Source: Cytobacillus firmus
Lineage (GTDB): Bacteria; Bacillota; Bacilli; Bacillales; Cytobacillaceae
Direction of reading: 5' to 3'
Assembly (NCBI RefSeq): GCF_023612095.1
Contig: NZ_CP086235.1
Location: 2,429,501-2,493,500 of the forward strand
Length of the DNA: 64,000 nt
The notes beneath the pieces were generated by a model that saw nothing but the letters and a program-made list of their open reading frames with translations, made no database searches and was not told where the DNA came from. The translations under genes and the position numbers were made by a program. How positions within the stretch are numbered: position 1 is the stretch's first letter; each line of letters begins with the position of its first letter. Shown here piece by piece: positions 54,943 through 63,579 of the stretch.

Positions 54943-56427
54943 ATGTACAAGGTACTTGTGGCCAATCGGGATGAGTACGATACAAAGGGTATAGAGTGGC
55001 TGCTAAAATCTTCAATGAACGCATGGGAAGTAGAGGCTGCCGAAGATGAGGCAGGGCTTATTAAAAAGCTTGAGACTTTTCAGCCCGATCTGCTGATTTT
55101 TGAACTGGATCTGATAAAGGAAGATAGATACAGCTCTTTCTTAAAAACCATTCAAATTATAGGGCCGGATCTTATTGCACTTACGATGGAAGCGACCTTT
55201 TCACAGGCAAAACGAGCCATTGACATGGGTGTAGCCGATTTAATACTTAAGCCCATTTCAGCTGATATTTTATTGAAATCCGCACGAAACATTCATAGGC
55301 GCCAGAAGCTGAGAATTCCAGCGGCTTTAAAAAGCTCCGGAATGGTTACTGATAAAGCATTTAATTATCAGGATATATTTTTAGAAGCTCCAGAACCGGC
55401 AGAACGTTTTCTTTCCATTGGCATAAAAACTGAGAATGTCCTTGAGCTTCCAAAGTTATATGAATTTCTGGAAAGCTATGGCTTCCAGAAAAAAGTCGAT
55501 CATTTTATTTTAAGTGACATGGTACTGATAGTTGCTGAAAAACCGGGCGTATCATGGAAAGAGGAAAGCGTCAGATTCATGAGGAATTGGCAGGAAACCT
55601 CAGCTGAACCAATCGCCATAAGCATTCATACTGGCCAGGATGATCAGAATACACTAAAAAACCATTATGATGCGAACAGAAAATTGATGGAGTTAACTTT
55701 TTACAGGGGATTTAATCAGGTAATTGAGGAAGCCTCATTGCCTAAATGGGTTTCAATTGATCCGTTCTTAACTCCCGAGGAACAGAGCAGCTGGATTGAT
55801 TTTCTGAATCAGGCTGATTTAGAAGGAATCAAATCATGGTTTTCCAAAGAGTTTCTTATATTGGAAGATCCATATCCGGAACCCGGGCTTATCAGAATCC
55901 GGCTGACCAGTATTCTTGCGCAAATCCGCAGGCATATGAAGACATTCCGCCTGGCCGACGGAGAAATGGAGAAGGAGTACCTTCGTTTATTCCAGACGAT
56001 TCTTTATTCGCCCTTGATTTACCGCATTATTAATGAAATGATCAGCTTCATTTCCTATGTTTTTGAAACCATTCGATCTGATAAGAAACTGAAGCTGGAT
56101 CTTACAGACAGAGTTCAATACTTCATAGAAACAAATTACTGGGATTCATCTGTCACCCTTGAGAGGGCAGCTGAATATGCAGATCGAAACCCAAACTATA
56201 TTAGCTCCATGCTGGCGAAAAAATGCGGAAAGTCATTTCGGGAGCTCCTTAACGAAACCCGGATCAGGCAATCTGCTAAGCTGCTGCAGGAATCAGAAAT
56301 GAGCATAAATGAAATCTCATCCGTCTGCGGTTTTCGCAATCAGCAGTACTTCAATAAAGTATTCAGTAAAATTAAAGGTATGCCGCCGAATCAATTTAGA
56401 AAAAGTCTGCACAAAACCTCCTTTTAA
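54943..56427 (+). CDS. AraC-type response regulator with a Glu at the phosphoacceptor position
   Basis: A 494-residue regulator: N-terminal receiver-like domain (residues 1-118), a central domain of about 270 residues, and a C-terminal AraC helix-turn-helix pair (LERAAEYADRNPNYISSMLAKKCGKSFRELLNETRIRQSAKLLQ, then EISSVCGFRNQQYFNKVFSKIKGMPPNQFRK). The layout resembles YesN-type regulators. The receiver sequence PDLLIFELDLI places Glu where PDLVLLD-type receivers have the phosphorylated Asp, though Lys in LILKPIS is kept. The sensor kinase is not adjacent. Position 172 bp before hutU suggests it regulates the hut genes. Confidence 0.82.
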   Translation: MYKVLVANRDEYDTKGIEWLLKSSMNAWEVEAAEDEAGLIKKLETFQPDLLIFELDLIKEDRYSSFLKTIQIIGPDLIALTMEATFSQAKRAIDMGVADLILKPISADILLKSARNIHRRQKLRIPAALKSSGMVTDKAFNYQDIFLEAPEPAERFLSIGIKTENVLELPKLYEFLESYGFQKKVDHFILSDMVLIVAEKPGVSWKEESVRFMRNWQETSAEPIAISIHTGQDDQNTLKNHYDANRKLMELTFYRGFNQVIEEASLPKWVSIDPFLTPEEQSSWIDFLNQADLEGIKSWFSKEFLILEDPYPEPGLIRIRLTSILAQIRRHMKTFRLADGEMEKEYLRLFQTILYSPLIYRIINEMISFISYVFETIRSDKKLKLDLTDRVQYFIETNYWDSSVTLERAAEYADRNPNYISSMLAKKCGKSFRELLNETRIRQSAKLLQESEMSINEISSVCGFRNQQYFNKVFSKIKGMPPNQFRKSLHKTSF

Positions 56428-56446
56428 AAGGGGGTTTTATTTTTGT
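56413..56446 (+). terminator. Terminator of the response-regulator gene
   Basis: AAAACCTCCTTTT / AAAAGGGGGTTTT, then ATTTTTG; it overlaps the end of the gene. Confidence 0.8.
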
Positions 56447-56599
56447 ATATTTTTATAAAAACACTAATATTAATATAAAAATAGACAAAATCCAAGAAAA
56501 TAATCTAACAATTTTACAAAAAATCAAACCTAATTATTCTACTTTTCAGATAGTTCTCATTATAAAATCTAAATATGAGATAACATTGGAGGGATAACA

Positions 56600-58261
56600 A
56601 TGAAAGCGGAAACAAAAAGAGAAATTAAAAATTATCAAGGCAGTGAGCTCCATGCAAAGGGCTGGATTCAGGAAGCGGCACTCCGCATGCTTATGAATAA
56701 CTTAGACAAAGAGGTTGCAGAGATTCCGGAGGAGCTGGTTGTTTACGGCGGGATTGGAAAGGCTGCCCGGAATTGGGATTGCTATGATGCGATTGTAAAA
56801 ACCCTGCATGAATTAGAAGACGATGAAACACTACTTGTTCAATCCGGAAAACCGGTTGCAGTATTTAAATCACATAAAGATGCACCAAAGGTATTGATCG
56901 CCAACTCGAATCTGGTGCCGGCCTGGGCAAACTGGGATACCTTCCATGAGCTTGATAAGAAAGGCCTGATGATGTATGGCCAAATGACAGCCGGAAGCTG
57001 GATTTACATCGGCAGCCAGGGAATCGTCCAAGGAACTTACGAAACATTTGCAGAGCTTGGCAGACAGCATTTCTCCGGCTCACTGAAACAGACGATTACG
57101 TTAACAGCAGGCCTTGGCGGAATGGGTGGCGCTCAGCCGCTTGCCGTAACCATGAATGATGGTGTCTGCATTGCCATTGATGTGGATGAACACCGCATTG
57201 ACCGCAGGCTTGAAACGAAATATCTGGATACAAAGGTTTATTCCATTGAAGAAGCTATTAAACTGGCAAAAGAGGCAAAACAGGAAGGACGTCCGCTTTC
57301 TATCGGTCTATTAGGCAATGCAGCTGAAATTTTACCAAAAATGCTTGAAATGAATTTCATCCCGGATGTCCTGACTGACCAGACTTCCGCGCATGATCCT
57401 TTAAATGGCTATGTCCCGATTGGCTATTCTTTAGAGGAAGCAGCTGTTCTGCGAAAGGAAGATGCTGCTGAATACGTCCAGAAATCAAAAGCAAGCATGG
57501 CTGTCCATGTTAAGGCAATGCTGGACATGCAAAAGAAGGGCGCAGTTACATTTGATTACGGAAACAATATCCGTCAGGTTGCAAAAGATGAGGGTGTCGA
57601 GAATGCGTTTGATTTCCCTGGATTCGTGCCTGCCTACATCCGTCCGTTGTTCTGTGAAGGGAAAGGGCCTTTCCGCTGGGTAGCATTATCAGGAGATCCG
57701 GAAGATATCTATAAAACAGATGAAGTGATCATGCGCGAATTTGCGGATAATGAACACCTTTGCAAATGGATCAAGATGGCACAGGAGAAAATTCAGTTCC
57801 AGGGGCTGCCTTCAAGAATTTGCTGGCTTGGTTATGGAGAGCGCGCAAGATTCGGAAAAATCATCAATGATATGGTTGCCAGCGGGGAACTAAAAGCACC
57901 GATTGTTATCGGGCGTGATCATCTGGATTCCGGTTCAGTTGCATCTCCAAACCGCGAGACAGAAGCCATGAAGGACGGCAGTGATGCAGTGGCAGACTGG
58001 CCAATCCTGAATGCTCTGATAAATGCGGTCGGCGGAGCAAGCTGGGTTTCCGTCCACCATGGAGGCGGCGTAGGAATGGGCTACTCTCTTCATGCAGGAA
58101 TGGTAATCGTTGCGGATGGCACGAAGGAAGCGGAACAGCGCCTTGAACGCGTCCTTACATCAGATCCTGGAATGGGAATCGTACGCCATGTAGATGCAGG
58201 CTATGATCTTGCTATCAAAACAGCAAAAGAAAAAGGCGTAAACATTCCAATGATGAAATAA
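56600..58261 (+). CDS. hutU: Urocanate hydratase
   Basis: Converts urocanate to imidazolone propionate (second step of histidine degradation). 553 residues, normal for urocanase. Conserved segments: [79 protein letters not shown], and the active-site Cys in [32 protein letters not shown] precedes the ATG. The upstream region is AT-rich without a recognised operator. hutH, normally paired with hutU, is absent from the window. Confidence 0.97.
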   Translation: MKAETKREIKNYQGSELHAKGWIQEAALRMLMNNLDKEVAEIPEELVVYGGIGKAARNWDCYDAIVKTLHELEDDETLLVQSGKPVAVFKSHKDAPKVLIANSNLVPAWANWDTFHELDKKGLMMYGQMTAGSWIYIGSQGIVQGTYETFAELGRQHFSGSLKQTITLTAGLGGMGGAQPLAVTMNDGVCIAIDVDEHRIDRRLETKYLDTKVYSIEEAIKLAKEAKQEGRPLSIGLLGNAAEILPKMLEMNFIPDVLTDQTSAHDPLNGYVPIGYSLEEAAVLRKEDAAEYVQKSKASMAVHVKAMLDMQKKGAVTFDYGNNIRQVAKDEGVENAFDFPGFVPAYIRPLFCEGKGPFRWVALSGDPEDIYKTDEVIMREFADNEHLCKWIKMAQEKIQFQGLPSRICWLGYGERARFGKIINDMVASGELKAPIVIGRDHLDSGSVASPNRETEAMKDGSDAVADWPILNALINAVGGASWVSVHHGGGVGMGYSLHAGMVIVADGTKEAEQRLERVLTSDPGMGIVRHVDAGYDLAIKTAKEKGVNIPMMK

Positions 58262-58279
58262 AGATTTCCTTTTATGAAC

Positions 58280-58378
58280 TTTGCAAATAGAAACGAAAAA
58301 TTTGCAAATAAACCATGCTAATTTGCAAATAGACCAGTCAATTCTGCAAATAAAACCCTTAAACTTGCAAATAACCAT
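58280..58378. repeat. Five direct TTTGCAAATA repeats with exact 21-bp phasing
   Basis: The G of GCAAATA falls at 58283, 58304, 58325, 58346 and 58367: four identical 21-bp steps. Core word (T/C)TGCAAATA(A/G/C); the 11 bp between cores vary. 21 bp equals two helical turns, so all cores face the same side of the DNA. It begins about 20 bp after the hutU stop, before the hut hairpin and hutI. On either strand 21 bp also equals seven codons. Confidence 0.9.
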
Positions 58379-58393
58379 GAATATATTCAATGA

Positions 58394-58442
58394 GGAAGCC
58401 CTCCAATCCGTAATTTTCTGCGGATTGGAACTTCCATTTTTT
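58394..58442 (+). terminator. Hairpin with T-run between hutU and hutI
   Basis: GGAAG(CCC)TCCAATCCG pairs with CGGATTGGA(A)CTTCC, followed by ATTTTTT, then the hutI ribosome binding site. It would terminate hutU transcripts unless hut genes use an antitermination step. Confidence 0.75.
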
Positions 58443-58457
58443 AAGGAGGAGCACAAA

Positions 58458-59744
58458 ATGCACTCAAAACCTATTTTTATCAAACATGCAAATCAGATGA
58501 TCACCTTAAAGGGCGGCTCCAAACAGCCCCTCACCAAAGAAAAAATGAGCGAGCTTCACATCATTGAAGACGGAGCAGTATGGATTGAAGAGGACAGAAT
58601 TAAATCAGCAGGGACCACAGCGGAACTCCAAGCTGAATATCAAAGCCGGCTTCAGGAAGCTGAAATCATTGATGCGACAGGAAAAATCCTCCTTCCAGGG
58701 CTTGTTGATCCGCATACACACCTCGTATATGCAGGCAGCAGGGAAGAGGAGTTCAATATGCGCCTGAACGGGGCGACGTATATGGAAATTATGAACAATG
58801 GCGGGGGCATTCATGCTACCACTTCAATGACCAGAAACGCATCTGAAGAGGAATTGGTAGATGCGAGCCTTGTCCGTCTTGATCGCTTTCTTAAACACGG
58901 AGTAACCACGATAGAGGCAAAAAGCGGATATGGACTGGATTGGGAAACAGAGCGAAAACAGCTGACAGCAGCCCGTAAAGCGGATGAACTGCATCCGGTG
59001 GAGGTTGTCCGCACCTTTATGGGAGCACATGCAGTTCCTGCTGAATACAAAGAGAATCCAGATGCCTTTATAGATTTAGTTATTGAAGAAATGCTTCCGA
59101 AAGTCGCGGAAGAAAAGCTCGCCGAATTCAATGATATTTTCTGCGAAAGAGGGGTATTCACACCGGAGCAGTCCAGAAAACTTCTTGAAGCAGGGAAGAA
59201 GCATGGCCTTATTCCTAAGATCCATGCCGACGAAATCGAACCCTATGAGGGGGCCGAGCTTGCTGCAGAAGTTGGTGCCATCTCTGCGGATCACTTGCTC
59301 AGAGCATCTGATAAGGGCATGGAAATGATGGCTGAAAAGGGAGTAATCGGCGTTCTTCTTCCAGGCACAGCATTCTTCCTGATGGCTGAAGCAGCCAGAG
59401 GCCGCCGCATGATTGATAAGGGTGTTCCAGTTGCATTATCAACCGATTGCAACCCCGGCTCTTCGCCAACCTGCTCCATGCCATTTATGATGAATCTTGC
59501 ATGCATGCACATGGGACTTACACCTGCAGAAGCGATTGCCGCCGCTACCATTAATGCAGCACATGCGATCAATCGGGCAGAAGAAGTGGGAAGCATAGAA
59601 CCCGGCAAAAAGGCTGATTTGCTTCTACTCAATGTGCCGAACTATATGCAAATGCAGTATCACTACGGCATGAACCACACAGACACAGTGATTAAAAATG
59701 GGGAAGTGGTCGTTAAAGGAGGAAGCTTATGCTACCAACAATAA
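58458..59744 (+). CDS. hutI: Imidazolonepropionase
   Basis: Third step of histidine degradation: hydrolyses imidazolone propionate to formiminoglutamate. 428 residues, amidohydrolase family. Metal ligands: HxH in LVDPHTHLVYAGSREEEF, later His in EVVRTFMGAHAV, His in KIHADEIEPY, and the catalytic Asp in STDCNPGSSPT. Start ATG 58458 has AAGGAGGAGCACAAA; the frame stays open upstream through the repeat array, but that would add an implausible 59-residue repetitive tail. Overlaps hutG by 16 bp. Confidence 0.96.
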   Translation: MHSKPIFIKHANQMITLKGGSKQPLTKEKMSELHIIEDGAVWIEEDRIKSAGTTAELQAEYQSRLQEAEIIDATGKILLPGLVDPHTHLVYAGSREEEFNMRLNGATYMEIMNNGGGIHATTSMTRNASEEELVDASLVRLDRFLKHGVTTIEAKSGYGLDWETERKQLTAARKADELHPVEVVRTFMGAHAVPAEYKENPDAFIDLVIEEMLPKVAEEKLAEFNDIFCERGVFTPEQSRKLLEAGKKHGLIPKIHADEIEPYEGAELAAEVGAISADHLLRASDKGMEMMAEKGVIGVLLPGTAFFLMAEAARGRRMIDKGVPVALSTDCNPGSSPTCSMPFMMNLACMHMGLTPAEAIAAATINAAHAINRAEEVGSIEPGKKADLLLLNVPNYMQMQYHYGMNHTDTVIKNGEVVVKGGSLCYQQ

Positions 59745-60709
59745 ATCCTCCCGGGTTTTTTTGGCCGCAAACCGAACTGGGAACTGACGTAAAGGTGAGT
59801 GAATGGATTCGCCAAATCCAGAGGGGAGAGGAATTAAAGAAAGACAATTGGGATGTCGTGCTTTTCGGTGTCCCTCTTTCCCGCTCATCGATAAGTGCAT
59901 CAGGAGCATCTGAATTCCCTGAATCCTTCAGGAGGTCCTGGAATGGATTCTCCACGTACAATCTGGATTTTGAAAGGGATCTTCAAGAACTGAAAGTTGC
60001 TGATCTTGGTGACGTGAAAATGCATTTCACGGATATTCCACAATGCCATTCCAATATAAAGCAAACGATGAAGGACGTACGGACGCAATTTCCTGATTCT
60101 TTCCCAATAGCGATCGGAGGAGATCACTCCATCACAGCCATGCTGGTCAGCGGCCTGAAGGAACTGGAGCCTGAAAAAGAAATCGGCATTCTCCAGCTGG
60201 ATACGCACCTTGACCTCAGAAGTCTTGAAGACCATGGACCGACAAATGGGACGCCCATCCGAAACCTGATTCAAAACAACAAAATTAAAGGAGAAAATGT
60301 CTACAATATTGGCCTTCATGGCTTTTTCAACAGCCAGTCACTCGTCCATTATGCTAAAGAGCATAAGCTAAATTATATTACCTTAAAGGAAGCCAGAAGA
60401 CGGGGAATTGAAGAAACGGTTAAAGAATCAATCCGGCAGCTGGAATCAAAAGTGGACCAAATTTATGTCACCATTGACATGGATGTGCTGGATATCGGTT
60501 TTGCGCCGGGTGTTCCCGCATCCACACCAGGCGGCATGAGTACTGAAGAACTATTTACTGCCGTATATGCTGCGGGACTTTCCTCCAAAACGGCAGCCAT
60601 GGATATTGTCTGTCTTGATCCAACAAGAGATCACCAGGCACAGCCAACCGTGAAAGCAGGCACGTACACCTTTCTGACCTTTATGACAGCTTTAATGAAC
60701 AGGAGGTAA
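59729..60709 (+). CDS. hutG: Formimidoylglutamase
   Basis: Last step of the pathway: hydrolyses formiminoglutamate to glutamate and formamide. 326 residues, ureohydrolase (arginase) family with Mn ligand motifs GGDHSITAMLV, LDTHLDLR (Asp-x-His-x-Asp), and ITIDMDVLDIGFAPGVPASTPGG. The ATG lies within the end of hutI, after AAAGGAGGAAGCTT, so the two are translationally coupled. Formamide is a dead-end product in this branch. Confidence 0.95.
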   Translation: MLPTINPPGFFWPQTELGTDVKVSEWIRQIQRGEELKKDNWDVVLFGVPLSRSSISASGASEFPESFRRSWNGFSTYNLDFERDLQELKVADLGDVKMHFTDIPQCHSNIKQTMKDVRTQFPDSFPIAIGGDHSITAMLVSGLKELEPEKEIGILQLDTHLDLRSLEDHGPTNGTPIRNLIQNNKIKGENVYNIGLHGFFNSQSLVHYAKEHKLNYITLKEARRRGIEETVKESIRQLESKVDQIYVTIDMDVLDIGFAPGVPASTPGGMSTEELFTAVYAAGLSSKTAAMDIVCLDPTRDHQAQPTVKAGTYTFLTFMTALMNRR

Positions 60710-60754
60710 GGGGCCCACTCCGCTCCTTGCCCCAAAAATGACGGGGGAATGAGA

Positions 60755-62095
60755 ATGGAAAAAGAAACAATAATAAAGCAATCTCACCAGCCTGAACTGA
60801 ATCCCAACGCAACCATTAAAAATAAAGCTAAGTTTTTTCTCTTCAGCGCCATTGGCCTATTTATGTTTTTTATACCAGTCACTGTTAATGAGAAATCATC
60901 TATTATGCTGGACCATATCGTCACTGCGATTCAGACATACCTGCCTGCAGCTGTTACATACTATGCGCTGCTTGTCATACTGCTCGGCGCCATTTATCCT
61001 TTCTATACAAAAACCTGGAACAAAAATAAAGTAAATACTATTTTCTCTTTTTTTAAGGTAATCGGATTTTTTACAGCCATTATGATTGTCTTCGGCTTCG
61101 GCCCTGCCTGGCTATTCGACCCGAGCATGGGACCTTTCCTGTTTGAGAAACTCGTGGTGTCTGTCGGACTTCTTGTTCCAATCGGCTCAGTATTTCTTGC
61201 CCTGCTCGTCGGATATGGATTGCTTGAATTTTTCGGTGTCATTATGCAGCCGATTATGAAGCCAATCTGGAAAACACCGGGAAAATCAGCTATCGATGCA
61301 GTTGCCTCTTTTGTTGGAAGCTATTCAATCGGACTGCTCATAACCAACAGGGTATTTAAAGAAGGAAAATATAGCATTAAGGAAGCAGCCATTATTGCTA
61401 CCGGGTTCTCAACGGTCTCAGCAACGTTCATGATTGTTGTGGCTAAAACACTTGGATTGATGGAAATCTGGAACACTTATTTTTGGACGACGTTTGCTGT
61501 CACTTTCATCGTAACGGCTATTACCGTAAGAATCTGGCCTCTTAAATCAATGAGCGAAGAATATTACAATGGCCAGGAGCCTCCAGTTGAAACCTTTACA
61601 GGGGGCCGTCTTCAGGCAGCCTGGAAAGAAGCAATGGATACAGCAGCCGAATCACCCACATTATGGAAAAACATAAAGGATAATTTAAAAGATGGGTTTG
61701 TCATGACAATGTCTATTTTGCCCTCCATTATGTCAGTAGGTTTATTGGGCCTGATTCTTGCCGAATTCACTCCTGTATTTGATTGGCTGGGTTATATCTT
61801 TTATCCTTTTACGGCTCTCGTACAGCTTCCTGAGCCATTATTGGCAGCAAAGGCAAGTGCCGTGGGAATTGCTGAAATGTTCCTTCCAGCCCTGCTGGCA
61901 GCAGAGGCTGCACTGGTCACTAAATTTGTAATCGGAGTAGTTTCCGTTTCAGCCATTATCTTCTTTTCTGCACTTGTTCCATGTATTTTATCAACAGAAA
62001 TTCCTATTACTATTCCGCAGCTGCTTGTCATCTGGGCAGAGAGAACCATTCTGACCATACTGATTACAGCTCCACTGGCTTATCTGCTGCTTTAA
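60755..62095 (+). CDS. YjiH-family membrane protein (putative histidine/urocanate transport)
   Basis: A 446-residue polytopic membrane protein of the YjiH/nucleoside-recognition (Gate) family. Two gate-like repeats are visible: GLLEFFGVIMQPIMKPIWKTPGKSAIDAVASFVGSYSIG and LGLILAEFTPVFDWLGYIFYPFTALVQLPEP. It shares the operon direction with hutG, 45 bp downstream. Its presence at the end of a hut cluster suggests transport of histidine or a pathway intermediate; this is inference from context. ATG 60755 has GGGGGAATGAGA; the ATG 60749 sits on that binding site. Confidence 0.82.
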   Translation: MEKETIIKQSHQPELNPNATIKNKAKFFLFSAIGLFMFFIPVTVNEKSSIMLDHIVTAIQTYLPAAVTYYALLVILLGAIYPFYTKTWNKNKVNTIFSFFKVIGFFTAIMIVFGFGPAWLFDPSMGPFLFEKLVVSVGLLVPIGSVFLALLVGYGLLEFFGVIMQPIMKPIWKTPGKSAIDAVASFVGSYSIGLLITNRVFKEGKYSIKEAAIIATGFSTVSATFMIVVAKTLGLMEIWNTYFWTTFAVTFIVTAITVRIWPLKSMSEEYYNGQEPPVETFTGGRLQAAWKEAMDTAAESPTLWKNIKDNLKDGFVMTMSILPSIMSVGLLGLILAEFTPVFDWLGYIFYPFTALVQLPEPLLAAKASAVGIAEMFLPALLAAEAALVTKFVIGVVSVSAIIFFSALVPCILSTEIPITIPQLLVIWAERTILTILITAPLAYLLL

Positions 62096-62101
62096 CTGGA
62101 A

Positions 62102-62131
62102 ATCCCCGCTCACTTCAGCGGGGATTTTTCG
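62102..62131 (+). terminator. Terminator of the hut operon
   Basis: AAATCCCCGCT / AGCGGGGATTT hairpin followed by TTCGC. Confidence 0.85.
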
Positions 62132-62196
62132 CATATATTTTTCCTCCATAACCAAACTAACAGAGGAATGAGTCTAAGAATAGCAGGTGATGGATT

Positions 62197-63387
62197 TTGT
62201 ACAGGCTGTTTACACATAATGACCTTGATGGTGTCGGGTGCGGCATTGTTGCCAGGATCGCTTTTGGAAAAGATGTTGAGGTGCGCTATAACTCTGTGAT
62301 GGGACTTGATTATCAGATAGAAAAATTGCTGGAAAATGAAAAAAACATAAAAGATGATTTTTTAATGATCACGGATTTATCAGTTAACGATGAAAATTTG
62401 ATCAGGCTTGATGATCTGGCAAAAAGCGGCGGAAACGTCAGATTAATTGACCATCATAAAACAGCTCTTCATTTTAATGATTACAGCTGGGGCAGAGTGA
62501 AAGTGCAATATGAAGATGGCAGGCTCACGGCTGCGACCTCTTTACTGTATGAGTATCTATTAAAACATGAACTGATCCAGCCGTCTCAGGCCCTCGATGA
62601 ATTTGTCGAGCTTGTGCGACAGTATGACACATGGGAATGGGATCAAAATGAAAATATAAAGGCAAAAAATCTGAATGATTTATTTTTCATGATTTCCATA
62701 GAAGAATTCGAAGAAAAAATGACGGAAAGAATCAAGAGCTCCAATACATTCGATTTTGATGAGTTTGAACAGAAATTGCTGGAAATGGAAGAGCAAAAGA
62801 TTGAGCGTTACGTCAGGCGGAAGAAACGGGAATTGGTACAAACGTTCATTGGGGAATATTGTACAGGCATTGTCCATGCAGAATCTTATCATTCGGAGCT
62901 TGGCAATGAACTTGGTAAAGAGTATCCCCATATCGACTATATCGCTATCTTAAATCTCGGGGGCAAAAAAATCAGTTTCAGGACAATCCATGACCACGTT
63001 GATGTTTCTGCCATGGCCGGAAAGTTTGGAGGGGGCGGACACGCAAAAGCATCGGGCTGTTCGATGGGAAAAGATGCTTATAAACTATTTGTTCAGGACA
63101 TATTTCCCCTGGACCCTTTGAGACAGGATGCATTTAAAAACAAATACAATATTAAAAGCACGAAACAGGGATCACTGTACGAAAATAAGAAGGGAGACAA
63201 ATTCTTTATTTTTGCTGAAGCCGATGACAAGTGGATCCTTGAAATGAACGGCAAGCCAATACAGGAACCTTACCCGGATTTCCAGGCAGCAGAAAATTAC
63301 ATTAAAAGAAAATACCAGGCATGGCTTGTTCATGATGATATTTATGTTGAATTTTTAAAGCGTTTTTATATTAAGGCAAAAAACTAG
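62197..63387 (+). CDS. nrnB: DHH-family nanoRNase / oligoribonuclease (NrnB-like)
   Basis: Degrades short RNA oligonucleotides, and possibly pApA, at the end of RNA decay. 396 residues. DHH domain: FTHNDLDGVGCG motif I (Asp-x-Asp-Gly), LMITDLSV, and the DHH motif in LIDHHKTALHF; C-terminal DHHA1 domain with FGGGGHAKASGCSM. Overall length and order match B. subtilis NrnB (YngD). The TTG start at 62197 has AGGTGATGG upstream; there is no in-frame ATG nearer the N terminus. Monocistronic. Confidence 0.9.
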   Translation: MYRLFTHNDLDGVGCGIVARIAFGKDVEVRYNSVMGLDYQIEKLLENEKNIKDDFLMITDLSVNDENLIRLDDLAKSGGNVRLIDHHKTALHFNDYSWGRVKVQYEDGRLTAATSLLYEYLLKHELIQPSQALDEFVELVRQYDTWEWDQNENIKAKNLNDLFFMISIEEFEEKMTERIKSSNTFDFDEFEQKLLEMEEQKIERYVRRKKRELVQTFIGEYCTGIVHAESYHSELGNELGKEYPHIDYIAILNLGGKKISFRTIHDHVDVSAMAGKFGGGGHAKASGCSMGKDAYKLFVQDIFPLDPLRQDAFKNKYNIKSTKQGSLYENKKGDKFFIFAEADDKWILEMNGKPIQEPYPDFQAAENYIKRKYQAWLVHDDIYVEFLKRFYIKAKN

Positions 63388-63393
63388 CTGAAG

Positions 63394-63421
63394 AGCAGTC
63401 CCTTTGGATTGCTTTTTTTCT
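63394..63421 (+). terminator. Terminator of nrnB
   Basis: GCAGTCC / GGATTGC hairpin followed by seven T. Confidence 0.8.
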
Positions 63422-63579
63422 TTCGGGCTCTTGGATAATTTCCTTTCATTATCAATCTTCTCAAATTACGGCATGAAATTTTCAATTATGTAACAATTTA
63501 TAAATATGATAGGGCTATGCATGGTTTGTTTGATACAATCAGGATGGATTGATTATCGGTTTGAATTGGATGTGTATTT

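Noticed and set aside
58280..58378. CRISPR-like array
   Set aside because: Repeats are 10 bp with 11-bp spacers; no cas genes nearby.
58281..58457. N-terminal extension of hutI through the repeat array
   Set aside because: A strong AAGGAGGAG binding site and normal N terminus occur at ATG 58458; the extension is repetitive and lacks its own binding site.
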